Shown here one piece after another: positions 1 through 8,471 of a DNA stretch of 50,371 bases. This DNA is from Pantoea rwandensis (GTDB lineage: Bacteria > Pseudomonadota > Gammaproteobacteria > Enterobacterales > Enterobacteriaceae). The notes beneath the pieces were generated by a model. That model did no database searches and was not told where the DNA came from. It worked only from the letters and a program-made list of their open reading frames with translations. The stretch lies in assembly GCF_002095475.1 (NCBI RefSeq), contig NZ_MLFR01000036.1:1-50371 (forward strand), in the 5' to 3' direction. Position numbers and translations under genes: made by a program. Numbering within the stretch: position 1 is the stretch's first letter; every line of letters begins with the position of its first letter.

Positions 1-44
1 TAAAGAAGAATACAATGTGAAAAGTCGCTAACGCGGCAGACGGA

Positions 45-121
<77 letters not shown>

Positions 122-130
122 ATTACAAAT

Positions 131-155
131 AAGCACCTTAACGGGTGTTTTTTTG
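131..155 (+). terminator. Rho-independent terminator of the fMet tRNA transcript
   Basis: A short hairpin, with 131-137 pairing with 144-150 around a six-base loop, is followed by an uninterrupted T run to 154. It lies ten bases after the tRNA CCA, on the same strand. The motif CACCTTAACGGGTG recurs downstream of tas. Confidence 0.8.
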
Positions 156-199
156 TTTTTGGCACCCGGTAAAAAAGCGGCATTGCTGCCGCCTTCCCT

Positions 200-1435
200 T
201 CAACGATGCGCAAGCACCGCCCCTTTCTCGAAATAGGCTTTGATGCCATGCAGGATAGCCTCAGCCACCTGATGCTGATAACGCGCCGTCCGCAGCTTGC
301 GCTCCTCCTCCACATTACTGATAAACGCGGTTTCCACTAAAATCGACGGAATATCCGGAGCTTTCAGTACGGCAAAGCCGGCCTGATCTACCGTGCGTTT
401 ATGCAGATGGTTGATGTGACCCATACGCGATAACACCTCTTTGCCAAATTTCAGGCTGTCGCTGATGGTCTGTCGCTGCACCATGTCGAACATGGTGTGA
501 TCCAGATAGCGGTCGCCACTCATACTCACGCCACCAATCAGATCTGATTCGTTCTGTGTCTGTGCCAGAAAGCGTGCGGCGGTTGAGGTTGCGCCACTGG
601 TAGACAAGGCAAACACTGATGAACCACGAGCGGCTCGGCTGGTAAACGCATCAGCGTGAATCGACACGAACAGATCGGCGCGCTGCTTGCGCGCCTTAGC
701 GACACGTACGCGCAGTGGGATGAACACATCCTCATTGCGCGTCATATAGGCCTTCATGTTGCGCTCTTTATCGATCAACGCTTTCAAATAGCGGCCAATC
801 TTCAGCACGATATCTTTTTCCCGCGTTTTGTATTTACCGTGCGCACCGGGATCTTCACCGCCATGACCAGGATCGATCATGATGATAATCGGACGATCCC
901 GCCCTGCCTTACCCGGTAACGGCGCTTGCGCAGGTTGGTCGCGATCAAGTTCACCTTGGTTGTAATCGTTCAGTAACGCCAGTAGCGGATCCTCTTCCGG
1001 CGACGACTGGCTCGGATAGAGATCGACCACCAGACGGTGTTTAATCCCGGCCACCGGCGTCAGCGTGAAGATCTTCGGTGCGACATGGCGTTTAAGTTCC
1101 AGCACGACACGCACCGTGTTGGCATCAAACTGACCGACACGTGCATTTTTGATATAGGGATCGTCAACGCGCACTTGCTTATCCACCCCTTTCAGGACCG
1201 GATTGATATGCAGGTTATCGATGTCGATCACCAGGCGATCGGGATTGCTCAAGGTGAACTGTTTATACTTGAGGGGAACATTCGACTCCAGCGTCACGCG
1301 AGAGTACGTCGATGAAGGCCAGATGCGCACCGCCACAATATGCTGGCTGGCTGCAGCCCCGGTACGTGTGACGCTTAACAGGAATAACGCACCTGCGCCC
1401 TGTATTAATCGTCGTCGTGTAAAAGCTTCGGACAT
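200..1435 (-). CDS. amiC: N-acetylmuramoyl-L-alanine amidase AmiC (Tat-exported)
   Basis: This periplasmic zinc amidase cleaves the bond between MurNAc and L-Ala in septal peptidoglycan and helps daughter cells separate. The 411-residue protein (E. coli about 417) starts with a twin-arginine signal: RRR at 7-9 before a hydrophobic stretch at 13-22. An AMIN domain (about 33-140) directs it to the septum. After an acidic, proline-rich linker the Amidase_3 domain begins near 183. Zinc ligands are visible as H191 in DPGHGG, E206 in REKD and H260 in SIHAD, with the catalytic Glu in the VETAF motif (E369). In E. coli the enzyme is activated by the LytM-domain factor NlpD. The gene is transcribed toward the tRNA and is divergent from argA. 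Nothing suggests damage. Confidence 0.97.
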   Translation of the reverse strand: MSEAFTRRRLIQGAGALFLLSVTRTGAAASQHIVAVRIWPSSTYSRVTLESNVPLKYKQFTLSNPDRLVIDIDNLHINPVLKGVDKQVRVDDPYIKNARVGQFDANTVRVVLELKRHVAPKIFTLTPVAGIKHRLVVDLYPSQSSPEEDPLLALLNDYNQGELDRDQPAQAPLPGKAGRDRPIIIMIDPGHGGEDPGAHGKYKTREKDIVLKIGRYLKALIDKERNMKAYMTRNEDVFIPLRVRVAKARKQRADLFVSIHADAFTSRAARGSSVFALSTSGATSTAARFLAQTQNESDLIGGVSMSGDRYLDHTMFDMVQRQTISDSLKFGKEVLSRMGHINHLHKRTVDQAGFAVLKAPDIPSILVETAFISNVEEERKLRTARYQHQVAEAILHGIKAYFEKGAVLAHR

Positions 1436-1617
1436 GCCGCTCCAACTGCTGTGTAGTGTCTAAAATATCGTCAGTCGACGAAAGGAAGGCGAAAACTTTG
1501 CTTAGCAAGCCGTGTCTTGTTTTGCCGGAAAAACCAGATAATGCAGGCTGTTAGCGAGGGTTGCATCAGGAAAATCGTAAAGTAACGTCAGGTCCGACGC
1601 TTGCAATGGCAGGCAAA

Positions 1618-1656
1618 AGAGCATAAAAATACAGAAATTACGAATAAACATTCACA
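1618..1656 (+). promoter_or_regulatory. ARG box pair (ArgR operator) upstream of argA
   Basis: At 1639-1656 the sequence TACGAATAAACATTCACA fits the 18-bp ARG-box consensus, with symmetrical GAAT and ATTC half sites around an A/T centre. Three bases upstream, at 1618-1635, lies a much weaker match (GCATAAAAATAC core). A 3-bp gap between two boxes is the usual spacing for one ArgR hexamer. The strong box ends 12 bases before the argA start codon. Arginine-dependent repression of argA is known in E. coli; its occurrence here is inferred from the site. Confidence 0.75.
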
Positions 1657-1667
1657 GAGGGTTTGCC

Positions 1668-2996
1668 GTGAAGGAACGTAGTACTGAATTGGTTCAAGGT
1701 TTTCGCCATACCGTTCCCTATATAAATGCCCATCGTGACAAGACCTTTGTCATTATGCTGGGTGGTGAGGCCATCGAGCATGAGAACTTTTCCAGTATCG
1801 TTAACGACATTGGCTTGTTGCATAGCCTCGGCATTCGCTTGGTGGTTGTCTATGGTGCCCGCCCACAAATTGATGCCAGCATGGCACAGCAACAGCTGGA
1901 ACCGATTTATCACAAACACACTCGTGTTACCGATGCGCAATCACTGGAACTGGTGAAGCAAGCGGCTGGCCGATTGCAGCTGGATATCACCGCACGCCTG
2001 TCGATGAGCCTGAATAATACGCCGCTGCAAGGCGCGCACATCAACGTTGTCAGCGGTAACTTTATTATCGCCCAACCGCTGGGTGTCGATGATGGTGTGG
2101 ATTACTGCCACAGTGGTCGTATTCGCCGTATTGATGAAGAGGCGATCCACCGCCAGCTGGATAATGACGCCATTGTGCTGCTCGGTCCGGTTGCCGTATC
2201 AGTGACAGGCGAAAGCTTCAATCTGACGTCGGAAGAAGTGGCGACGCAGTTGGCGATAAAGCTAAAAGCTGAAAAGATGATTGGCTTCTGCTCCGAGCAG
2301 GGCGTGACCAATCGCGAAGGTACGATTATCTCTGAGCTGTTCCCTAACGAAGCGCAGACGCGTATCGATGAAATGGAAAGCGACGGCGATTTCCTGTCGG
2401 GCACCGTGCGTTTTCTGCGTGGCGCGGTCAAAGCCTGCCGCAGCGGCGTGCGTCGTAGCCACCTGATCAGTTATCAGGAAGATGGCGCACTGATTCAGGA
2501 GCTGTTCTCGCGTGACGGTATTGGTACGCAGATTGTGATGGAGTCTGCTGAGCAGATTCGCCGCGCCACCATCAACGATATTGGTGGCATTCTCGAATTG
2601 ATTCGTCCGCTGGAGCAGCAAGGCATTCTGGTGCGTCGTTCACGCGAGCAGCTGGAGATGGAAATCGACAAATTCACCATTATTCAGCGCGACAGCCTGA
2701 CCATCGCCTGTGCCGCGCTCTATCCCTTCCCGGATGAGCAGATTGGCGAAATGGCCTGCGTGGCCGTGCATCCCGATTATCGCAGTTCCTCACGCGGTGA
2801 ACTGTTGCTGGAGCGCGTGGCGCTGCAGGCACGCCAGATGGGCCTGAAGAAACTGTTCGTGCTGACCACCCGGAGTATTCACTGGTTCCAGGAACGGGGC
2901 TTTACGCCGGTTGATATTGAATCACTGCCAGAGAGTAAGAAGCAGATGTATAACTATCAGCGCCGTTCGAAAGTGCTGATGGCGGATTTACGTTAG
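1668..2996 (+). CDS. argA: N-acetylglutamate synthase ArgA
   Basis: This cytoplasmic enzyme carries out the first step of arginine biosynthesis: acetyl-CoA plus L-glutamate gives N-acetylglutamate. The 442-residue protein matches E. coli ArgA (443) along its whole length. An amino-acid-kinase-like fold (about 20-280, including MLGGEAIEHENF and VVYGARPQID) binds arginine for feedback inhibition. A C-terminal GNAT acetyltransferase domain (about 295-435) carries the acetyl-CoA loop in HPDYRSSSRGELLL. The start is GTG at 1668, preceded by AGAGG at a 7-8 base distance. The ARG box just upstream implies control by ArgR. The gene is convergent with recD, and a palindromic repeat fills the space between them. 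Confidence 0.97.
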   Translation: MKERSTELVQGFRHTVPYINAHRDKTFVIMLGGEAIEHENFSSIVNDIGLLHSLGIRLVVVYGARPQIDASMAQQQLEPIYHKHTRVTDAQSLELVKQAAGRLQLDITARLSMSLNNTPLQGAHINVVSGNFIIAQPLGVDDGVDYCHSGRIRRIDEEAIHRQLDNDAIVLLGPVAVSVTGESFNLTSEEVATQLAIKLKAEKMIGFCSEQGVTNREGTIISELFPNEAQTRIDEMESDGDFLSGTVRFLRGAVKACRSGVRRSHLISYQEDGALIQELFSRDGIGTQIVMESAEQIRRATINDIGGILELIRPLEQQGILVRRSREQLEMEIDKFTIIQRDSLTIACAALYPFPDEQIGEMACVAVHPDYRSSSRGELLLERVALQARQMGLKKLFVLTTRSIHWFQERGFTPVDIESLPESKKQMYNYQRRSKVLMADLR

Positions 2997-3003
2997 AGCA
3001 AGG

Positions 3004-3080
3004 GAAGCCGGCGTGATTTATCGTGCGTTTCAGCAGCCATTACGCGGCTAGAAGGGGCGCGATAAATCGCGCTCCTACCA
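3004..3080. repeat. Palindromic extragenic repeat, family A
   Basis: The copy between the convergent genes argA and recD contains two inverted arms: GCGTGATTTATCGTGC on the left and GCGCGATAAATCGCGC on the right. Each arm is a palindrome around a TTTAT/ATAAA core, and they are separated by about 30 bases. Similar elements lie at 25290-25363 and 28811-28881. Placed here it could also act as a bidirectional transcription barrier, though no T run follows. Confidence 0.7.
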
Positions 3081-3087
3081 AAAAGCA

Positions 3088-4929
3088 TTATTTTTCGCCG
3101 CCCAAACGATCCAGTAATCCACTCCGGCGCTGAGTGCGAAGCTGCACCGCGCGACGAAACACACCTTCATCGCTGTATAAGGTAAGTTGCTTGCGGGCGC
3201 GGGTAATCGCGGTGTAGATCAACTCACGCGTCAACACAGGTAAGAACTGCGCAGGCATCACCAGCGCGGTATGCTCGAACTCCGACCCCTGTGATTTGTG
3301 TACCGTCATCGCCCATGCTGTATCGTGCGCCGGTAGGCGACTCGGCTGTACCGCTTTGATGCTGCCATCCGGCAACGGAAAGAACACTTTCAGCAGCCCT
3401 TCCTCATCCAGCAGCGTAATACCAATATCGCCGTTAAACAGCCCCAGTGCGCTGTCATTGCGCGTCACCATCACCGGACGGCCCTGATACCAACGACTTC
3501 CGCCTTGCGGACGACGAATCAACTGCAGCTGCATCAGCTTCTGTTCAATTCTCTGATTCAACCCCTGTACACCAAAAGGCCCCTCGCGTAAGGCGCACAG
3601 CAACTGATAGCGGCCAAATGCGGCAATGATTTCGCCGGGTGCGGCGTGTTGACCCACCAAGCGAAGAAACGGGCGATAACCCTCAGCAATGTCAGCCAAC
3701 ATAGCCTGATAGGCTTCACCGTCGTTGAGCGGCTGGCGAGCAATGTCGGTAAACCCGGCCATGAAAGCGGCTTCAACCGCTTGAGGATTACCCGCATTCA
3801 CTGCTGCCGCCAGTTTACCAATGCCCGAATTGGCATCGAAGCGATAGCTTTTGCGCAGCAGGCAGATGGCGTCACGCACTGCTGGCGCGCTGTCGTCATC
3901 ATTCCCGACAATTTCACAACCGGTTAAAGCACTGAGTTGGGCTGCACGTGCCGGGCTGTAACCCGACTCCGCACAACGACAAATATCACCCAGCACGGCT
4001 CCCGCTTCCACTGAGGCCAGCTGGTCGCGGTCACCCAGAAAAATCACCCGTGCCTGTGGCGGTAATGCAGCGATAAGATTGGCCATCATCCCTAAATCGA
4101 CCATCGAGGCTTCATCGACCACCAGCACATCAAGATGCAGCAGATTACCGGCGTGATAGCGTAAGCGTTGCGTTTCAGGCTGAGCGCCCAGCAGACGGTG
4201 CAGCGTGGTGGCTTCGGCCGGGAAACGCAGCCGTTCAGTCTCGCTCACGGGCAGCGCCTGTAGCGCCTTGCCCAGCGATTCCGTCAAGCGTGCCGCCGCT
4301 TTCCCGGTAGGCGCGGCGAGTTGAATGCGCAGCGCCCCTTCACTCAAACGAATCAGTGCCGCCAGCAATTTTGCTACGGTAGTGGTTTTACCGGTGCCGG
4401 GACCGCCGGATATCACCGCGGTTTTTTGCGTCAGCGCCACCGCTGCAGCGATTTTTTGCCAGTCATCAGGCTGGGTGCCAAACAACGCATCCAGCACTGC
4501 ACGTACCTTTTCAGCCTGGAATTGCTGCGGTGCCGACTGTGCGAGGAAGAAGTTTGCCACCTGCCCCTCGTTATGCCAGAAACGATGCAAATAAAGGCGG
4601 CGTTCGCTCATTACGATCGGCGCAGCGTGTTCGCTACTGCTGAGTGCAGGCCAATCTGCGAAGACAGTATGCCACGCCTCAGGTTCTCCAGCCGTTTGCC
4701 AAATCTCCTGAGCCAACTCGGGATGGCGTCCCTTAAACAATTGATTCTGGTTGAGCTGAGACAGAGGCAAGCAAACGTGCCCTTCTCCCACCTCTGCACT
4801 GAGGCAAGCGGCAGCCAATAGCCGTGCGGGTTGGCTATCATCTGCCAGTAGCTGTGCGAACTGCACGTCCAAAGGGCGCAATAACCGCAAGTCAACCGCC
4901 TGTGCTAACAGCGTTGTCATGCTGCTCAT
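3088..4929 (-). CDS. recD: Exodeoxyribonuclease V alpha subunit RecD
   Basis: This is the 5'-3' helicase subunit of RecBCD, which processes double-strand ends and responds to Chi. The 613-residue reading starts at the ATG whose first bases overlap the recB stop codon (ATGA). It is preceded by GGAG eight bases upstream, which argues against the in-frame ATG ten codons earlier. The superfamily-1 helicase motifs are visible: Walker A GGPGTGKTTT at about 175-184, Walker B VVDEASMVD at about 270, and the C-terminal motif MTVHKSQGSEF with TRAR. E. coli RecD has 608 residues. Translational coupling to recB is likely from the overlap. No lesion is seen, so recD and recB appear intact although recC is not. 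Confidence 0.95.
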   Translation of the reverse strand: MSSMTTLLAQAVDLRLLRPLDVQFAQLLADDSQPARLLAAACLSAEVGEGHVCLPLSQLNQNQLFKGRHPELAQEIWQTAGEPEAWHTVFADWPALSSSEHAAPIVMSERRLYLHRFWHNEGQVANFFLAQSAPQQFQAEKVRAVLDALFGTQPDDWQKIAAAVALTQKTAVISGGPGTGKTTTVAKLLAALIRLSEGALRIQLAAPTGKAAARLTESLGKALQALPVSETERLRFPAEATTLHRLLGAQPETQRLRYHAGNLLHLDVLVVDEASMVDLGMMANLIAALPPQARVIFLGDRDQLASVEAGAVLGDICRCAESGYSPARAAQLSALTGCEIVGNDDDSAPAVRDAICLLRKSYRFDANSGIGKLAAAVNAGNPQAVEAAFMAGFTDIARQPLNDGEAYQAMLADIAEGYRPFLRLVGQHAAPGEIIAAFGRYQLLCALREGPFGVQGLNQRIEQKLMQLQLIRRPQGGSRWYQGRPVMVTRNDSALGLFNGDIGITLLDEEGLLKVFFPLPDGSIKAVQPSRLPAHDTAWAMTVHKSQGSEFEHTALVMPAQFLPVLTRELIYTAITRARKQLTLYSDEGVFRRAVQLRTQRRSGLLDRLGGEK

Positions 4930-7900
4930 GCTACCACTCCCTGCCCGCGAAACAGGCAATCCAGTTGTGTAACAAAATCGAGGGTTGGCCGGGTATGAAA
5001 CACCCCATTGGCAGGTGAAGTCCCATCCATACCGCGTAAGAACAAGTAAAATACCCCGCCAAAGTGCTGCTCGTAGTCATAATCCGCCAGACGATGTTTG
5101 AGATATCGGTGTAACGCCAGCGTATAGAGTTGGTACTGCAAATCGTAACGGTGGTCGATCATCGCCTGTTTCATCGCCTCTGGCGTATAGGCGTCGTGAC
5201 TGTCGCCCAGCCAGTTGGATTTATAATCCAGCAGGTAATATTTTCCCTGCCAACGGAAAACCAGATCGATAAAACCTTTCAACATCCCCTGAACCTGACG
5301 GAATTCGAGTGGCGGAGCACCAGCAGAGAGTGCATCCTGGCGTATCAGGCTATCGAGCGCATTCGCCGTCAGTAGCCCTTCAATCGGCAGATAAAAGCCC
5401 ATCTCAACCAAACGTTCACTGGCCTGCACGCTACCAAGTTGAATGCCCTGCGCATTAAGCGGGGTGTTCACCACTCGCGCGATCCACTCACTCAGCATCG
5501 GCTGCCAGTAAAGTGGGTAGCCATTCTGCTGCAGATGTTGTTCCAGCTTTTCAGCGACAGGCGGCTGCGGGAAGTCGAGCGATTCAAACAGTTCGTGCAA
5601 AAAGGTTCCGGGTGCTGCACCACGTGGAAAATGATGCGGCGTCAGTGCACGATCCGTTTCCTCTTCCTCGCGATCCTCACCTGCGGCTTCAATATCAAAG
5701 TTCGGCATGACATCCAGCAGTCGTTGGCTACCGTGTTGCTGTAAGCCGGAATAACTGGTCACGCGCCAGGGTTCAATCAGCGTACGCGAGACTGATCGCG
5801 CGGCGAGCGCCCCCTCATTGGCGACAGGTTCTTGCCAGGGTGAAGCAGGCTGTTCCTGTACGCGCAACACTTCGGTGCCCACCACCTGCATGTCATTCAA
5901 CAGGACTTCCAACTGCTCGGCCGTGGCCGCTTCACCACGCTGTAACAGGAAACCCAGCGCACTTTTGTGAAAATCGCTTTCTCCCTCTTTCTTACGCGTG
6001 CCGCGGAACAGCGGTGCGACGCCCACGCTACAGTGATAAACCGAGCGCGTCAGCGCCACATACAGCAGACGCAAATCCTCTGCCAGCCGCTCTTGCTCCG
6101 CCAGCGCCAGGCTCGCGTCGTCGGCTTGCAGATCGAGCACCGCAGAGAAGGTTTCACGATCGTGGTAAAGCGCGGTATCGGCTTCCCGAAAACCCGCTGC
6201 AAACGGCAACCACACCAGCGGATATTGCAGCCCTTTGGATTTGTGGATGGTGACAATCTGCACCAGATGGCGATCGCTCTCCAGACGCAGTTGCTGACTG
6301 GAAGACTGGCTATCAGGATTGGCAATCTGTTGGGCGAGATAACGCACCAGCGCGTGCGGGCTATCCAGTTGTGCGGCGGCCTCCTGCAACAACTCGCCCA
6401 AGTGCAACAGATCGGTCAGACGCCGTTCGCCGTTTTCTGACGCTAACAGATTTTCAGCCAACTGACGTTCCTGCATCAGCTGGCGCAGCATCGGTAACAC
6501 CCCACGCTGCTGCCACAGTAACTGCCAACGGGCAAAGGTATCCACCAGCTCATCCCAGCCGCGCGCATCCTGATCCAGCGCGTCCAGTTGAGCGGCATCA
6601 AAAGCAAACAGTGAAGTGGCCAGCGCCGTGCGCAGCATACGCTCTTGTTCAGGTGCCAGCACCGCTTGAAGCAGCCACAACAGTTCGTGCGCTTCCGGCG
6701 TGGTGTAAACACTGTCTCGGTTTGAAAGATAGACCGACGGAATGCCAAGCTGATTGAGCGATTCACGAATCAGGTTGGCTTCATTACGACTTCGCACCAG
6801 CACCGTCATATCCGATGCTTCCACAGGGCGTTGCGCTGAGGCAGTGCCCAACAGCGCCCGCTGCTGCTGTCCTGCCTGTAACCAATGGCTGATATCGGCG
6901 GCACACTGTTGTGCCATCGCTTGCTGGTACTCCCCTACGCTGCAGCCCGCGCCCGGTTGCAACCAAAAGCGCAGTGCAGCTTGTTCCTGCTGATCAATAC
7001 TGAGTGACAGTTTTTGATTCGGCGGTGCGAATTGCACGGACTGAAACGGGATGGCCTCAAACAGGAAGGGCGACTCAAGGCGTGAGAACAGTTGATTGAC
7101 GCTCTCGACCATGGCCGGTGAAGAACGCCAGTTGGTGTCCAGCGTGTAGTGCGCCTGAACTTCATTACGCGCACGGATATAGGTAAAAATGTCCGCACCA
7201 CGAAACGCATAAATAGCCTGTTTAGGGTCGCCAATCAGCAACAGGGCATGTTCGGGCTGATTGATGTAGAGCGTGCGGAAAATGCGATATTGCAGCGGAT
7301 CGGTATCCTGAAACTCATCAATTAACGCCACCGGAAAGCGCTGACGAATCGCTTGCGCGAGCTGTTCTCCACCGGGCTGCTGAAGCGCGTCATCTAAACG
7401 ACTGAGCAGGTCATCAAAACCGAGCAGCGCCTGCTGGCGCTTCTCTTTCCGCACCGCAGCACGGACTTCGACTAACGCACGCGCAATCACCAGGTCGCGC
7501 AGTGAAATCGGCTGGGCGAGGAAGGCATCAATGGCCGCAAACAGCGCATGCTGTGGGGGATTGCCCTTCTTGGTTTTTTCATCAAGCATCTGCTGACCAA
7601 AACGCGCCAGTTCAGGCGGCACCTGATAATCTCCGGTTTCACTCTGCGCCCATAAACTCACCTTGCTGACCCAGACCGGCAAGTTTTTGCTGCTGTAGCT
7701 GCGTTTATCCACATCAGACTGGCCAACTAACGACAGCACTTCTTCGCCGACTGCAAGCCACTGAGCTTTCATCGCGTCAATACGCGTCAGATTGTCATGG
7801 TGGCGAGTGCTCAGTGTTTCTGCATCACCAGGCGGCAGCCGTAAGTTGGGTGCTTCCCCCTGCAACCAAGGGCGTAACGTCGCAAGCAGCTGTTCCGGGC

Positions 7901-8471
7901 CACTCCATTCACTGACAATCACGCGAGCGATATCCAGCGAGAGCGGATAGCAATGGCGACGCCAGAAGTCGGCGGTAGCCTGCCGCAACAGTTGTTGTTC
8001 ATCTTCAATCAACTGCTGCTCAAACAACATGCCTGACTCAAACGCATTCAGATTAAGCATGCGCTGGCAGAAGCCGTGGATAGTAAAGATTGCCGCTTCA
8101 TCCATCTGACGCTCGGCCGCCAGCAGCAGCGACGCCGCCTCAGCGGGTTGCGGCATCTCGCTCAGCAATTGCATCAGCATCGGGTTGCGGCTTACCCCCC
8201 TAATACAGGCCAGGCGTAGCTCATGGATGTTGGCGCGGATGCGTCCACGCAGTTCCGCCGTGGCGGCTTCCGTAAAGGTCACCACCAGAATCTCTTCGAC
8301 CGATAGCGGACGCGAGTAAGCATGAGTACCGCCCAACCCCAGCAACAACCGCAGGTAGAGCAACCCAATGGTGAACGTTTTACCGGTTCCGGCAGAAGCC
8401 TCAATCAAACGCTCGCCCCGTAACGGCAGCGTCAGCGGATTGAGCGATTCAGGCGGTTGAAGCTGACTCAT
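4926..8471 (-). CDS. recB: Exodeoxyribonuclease V beta subunit RecB
   Basis: RecB is the 3'-5' helicase and the only nuclease of RecBCD, and it loads RecA after Chi. At 1181 residues it is one residue longer than in E. coli. The UvrD/SF1A helicase begins with Walker A ASAGTGKT (25-32). The DEFQDTDP box lies near residue 390, and the IVTIHKSKGLQYP motif lies near 745. The C-terminal nuclease domain has the metal-binding motif GFIDLVF...YLLDYKSN near 1065-1085, where the catalytic Asp and Lys sit. Its ATG overlaps the ptrA stop by four bases and its stop overlaps the recD start, so ptrA, recB and recD look translationally coupled. A working enzyme also needs RecC, which is interrupted here. Confidence 0.97.
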   Translation of the reverse strand: MSQLQPPESLNPLTLPLRGERLIEASAGTGKTFTIGLLYLRLLLGLGGTHAYSRPLSVEEILVVTFTEAATAELRGRIRANIHELRLACIRGVSRNPMLMQLLSEMPQPAEAASLLLAAERQMDEAAIFTIHGFCQRMLNLNAFESGMLFEQQLIEDEQQLLRQATADFWRRHCYPLSLDIARVIVSEWSGPEQLLATLRPWLQGEAPNLRLPPGDAETLSTRHHDNLTRIDAMKAQWLAVGEEVLSLVGQSDVDKRSYSSKNLPVWVSKVSLWAQSETGDYQVPPELARFGQQMLDEKTKKGNPPQHALFAAIDAFLAQPISLRDLVIARALVEVRAAVRKEKRQQALLGFDDLLSRLDDALQQPGGEQLAQAIRQRFPVALIDEFQDTDPLQYRIFRTLYINQPEHALLLIGDPKQAIYAFRGADIFTYIRARNEVQAHYTLDTNWRSSPAMVESVNQLFSRLESPFLFEAIPFQSVQFAPPNQKLSLSIDQQEQAALRFWLQPGAGCSVGEYQQAMAQQCAADISHWLQAGQQQRALLGTASAQRPVEASDMTVLVRSRNEANLIRESLNQLGIPSVYLSNRDSVYTTPEAHELLWLLQAVLAPEQERMLRTALATSLFAFDAAQLDALDQDARGWDELVDTFARWQLLWQQRGVLPMLRQLMQERQLAENLLASENGERRLTDLLHLGELLQEAAAQLDSPHALVRYLAQQIANPDSQSSSQQLRLESDRHLVQIVTIHKSKGLQYPLVWLPFAAGFREADTALYHDRETFSAVLDLQADDASLALAEQERLAEDLRLLYVALTRSVYHCSVGVAPLFRGTRKKEGESDFHKSALGFLLQRGEAATAEQLEVLLNDMQVVGTEVLRVQEQPASPWQEPVANEGALAARSVSRTLIEPWRVTSYSGLQQHGSQRLLDVMPNFDIEAAGEDREEEETDRALTPHHFPRGAAPGTFLHELFESLDFPQPPVAEKLEQHLQQNGYPLYWQPMLSEWIARVVNTPLNAQGIQLGSVQASERLVEMGFYLPIEGLLTANALDSLIRQDALSAGAPPLEFRQVQGMLKGFIDLVFRWQGKYYLLDYKSNWLGDSHDAYTPEAMKQAMIDHRYDLQYQLYTLALHRYLKHRLADYDYEQHFGGVFYLFLRGMDGTSPANGVFHTRPTLDFVTQLDCLFRGQGVVA

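Noticed and set aside
5840..6440. Long plus-strand open frames antisense to recB
   Set aside because: They mirror the codon structure of recB and have no ribosome sites or family features. RecB on the other strand is fully conserved.
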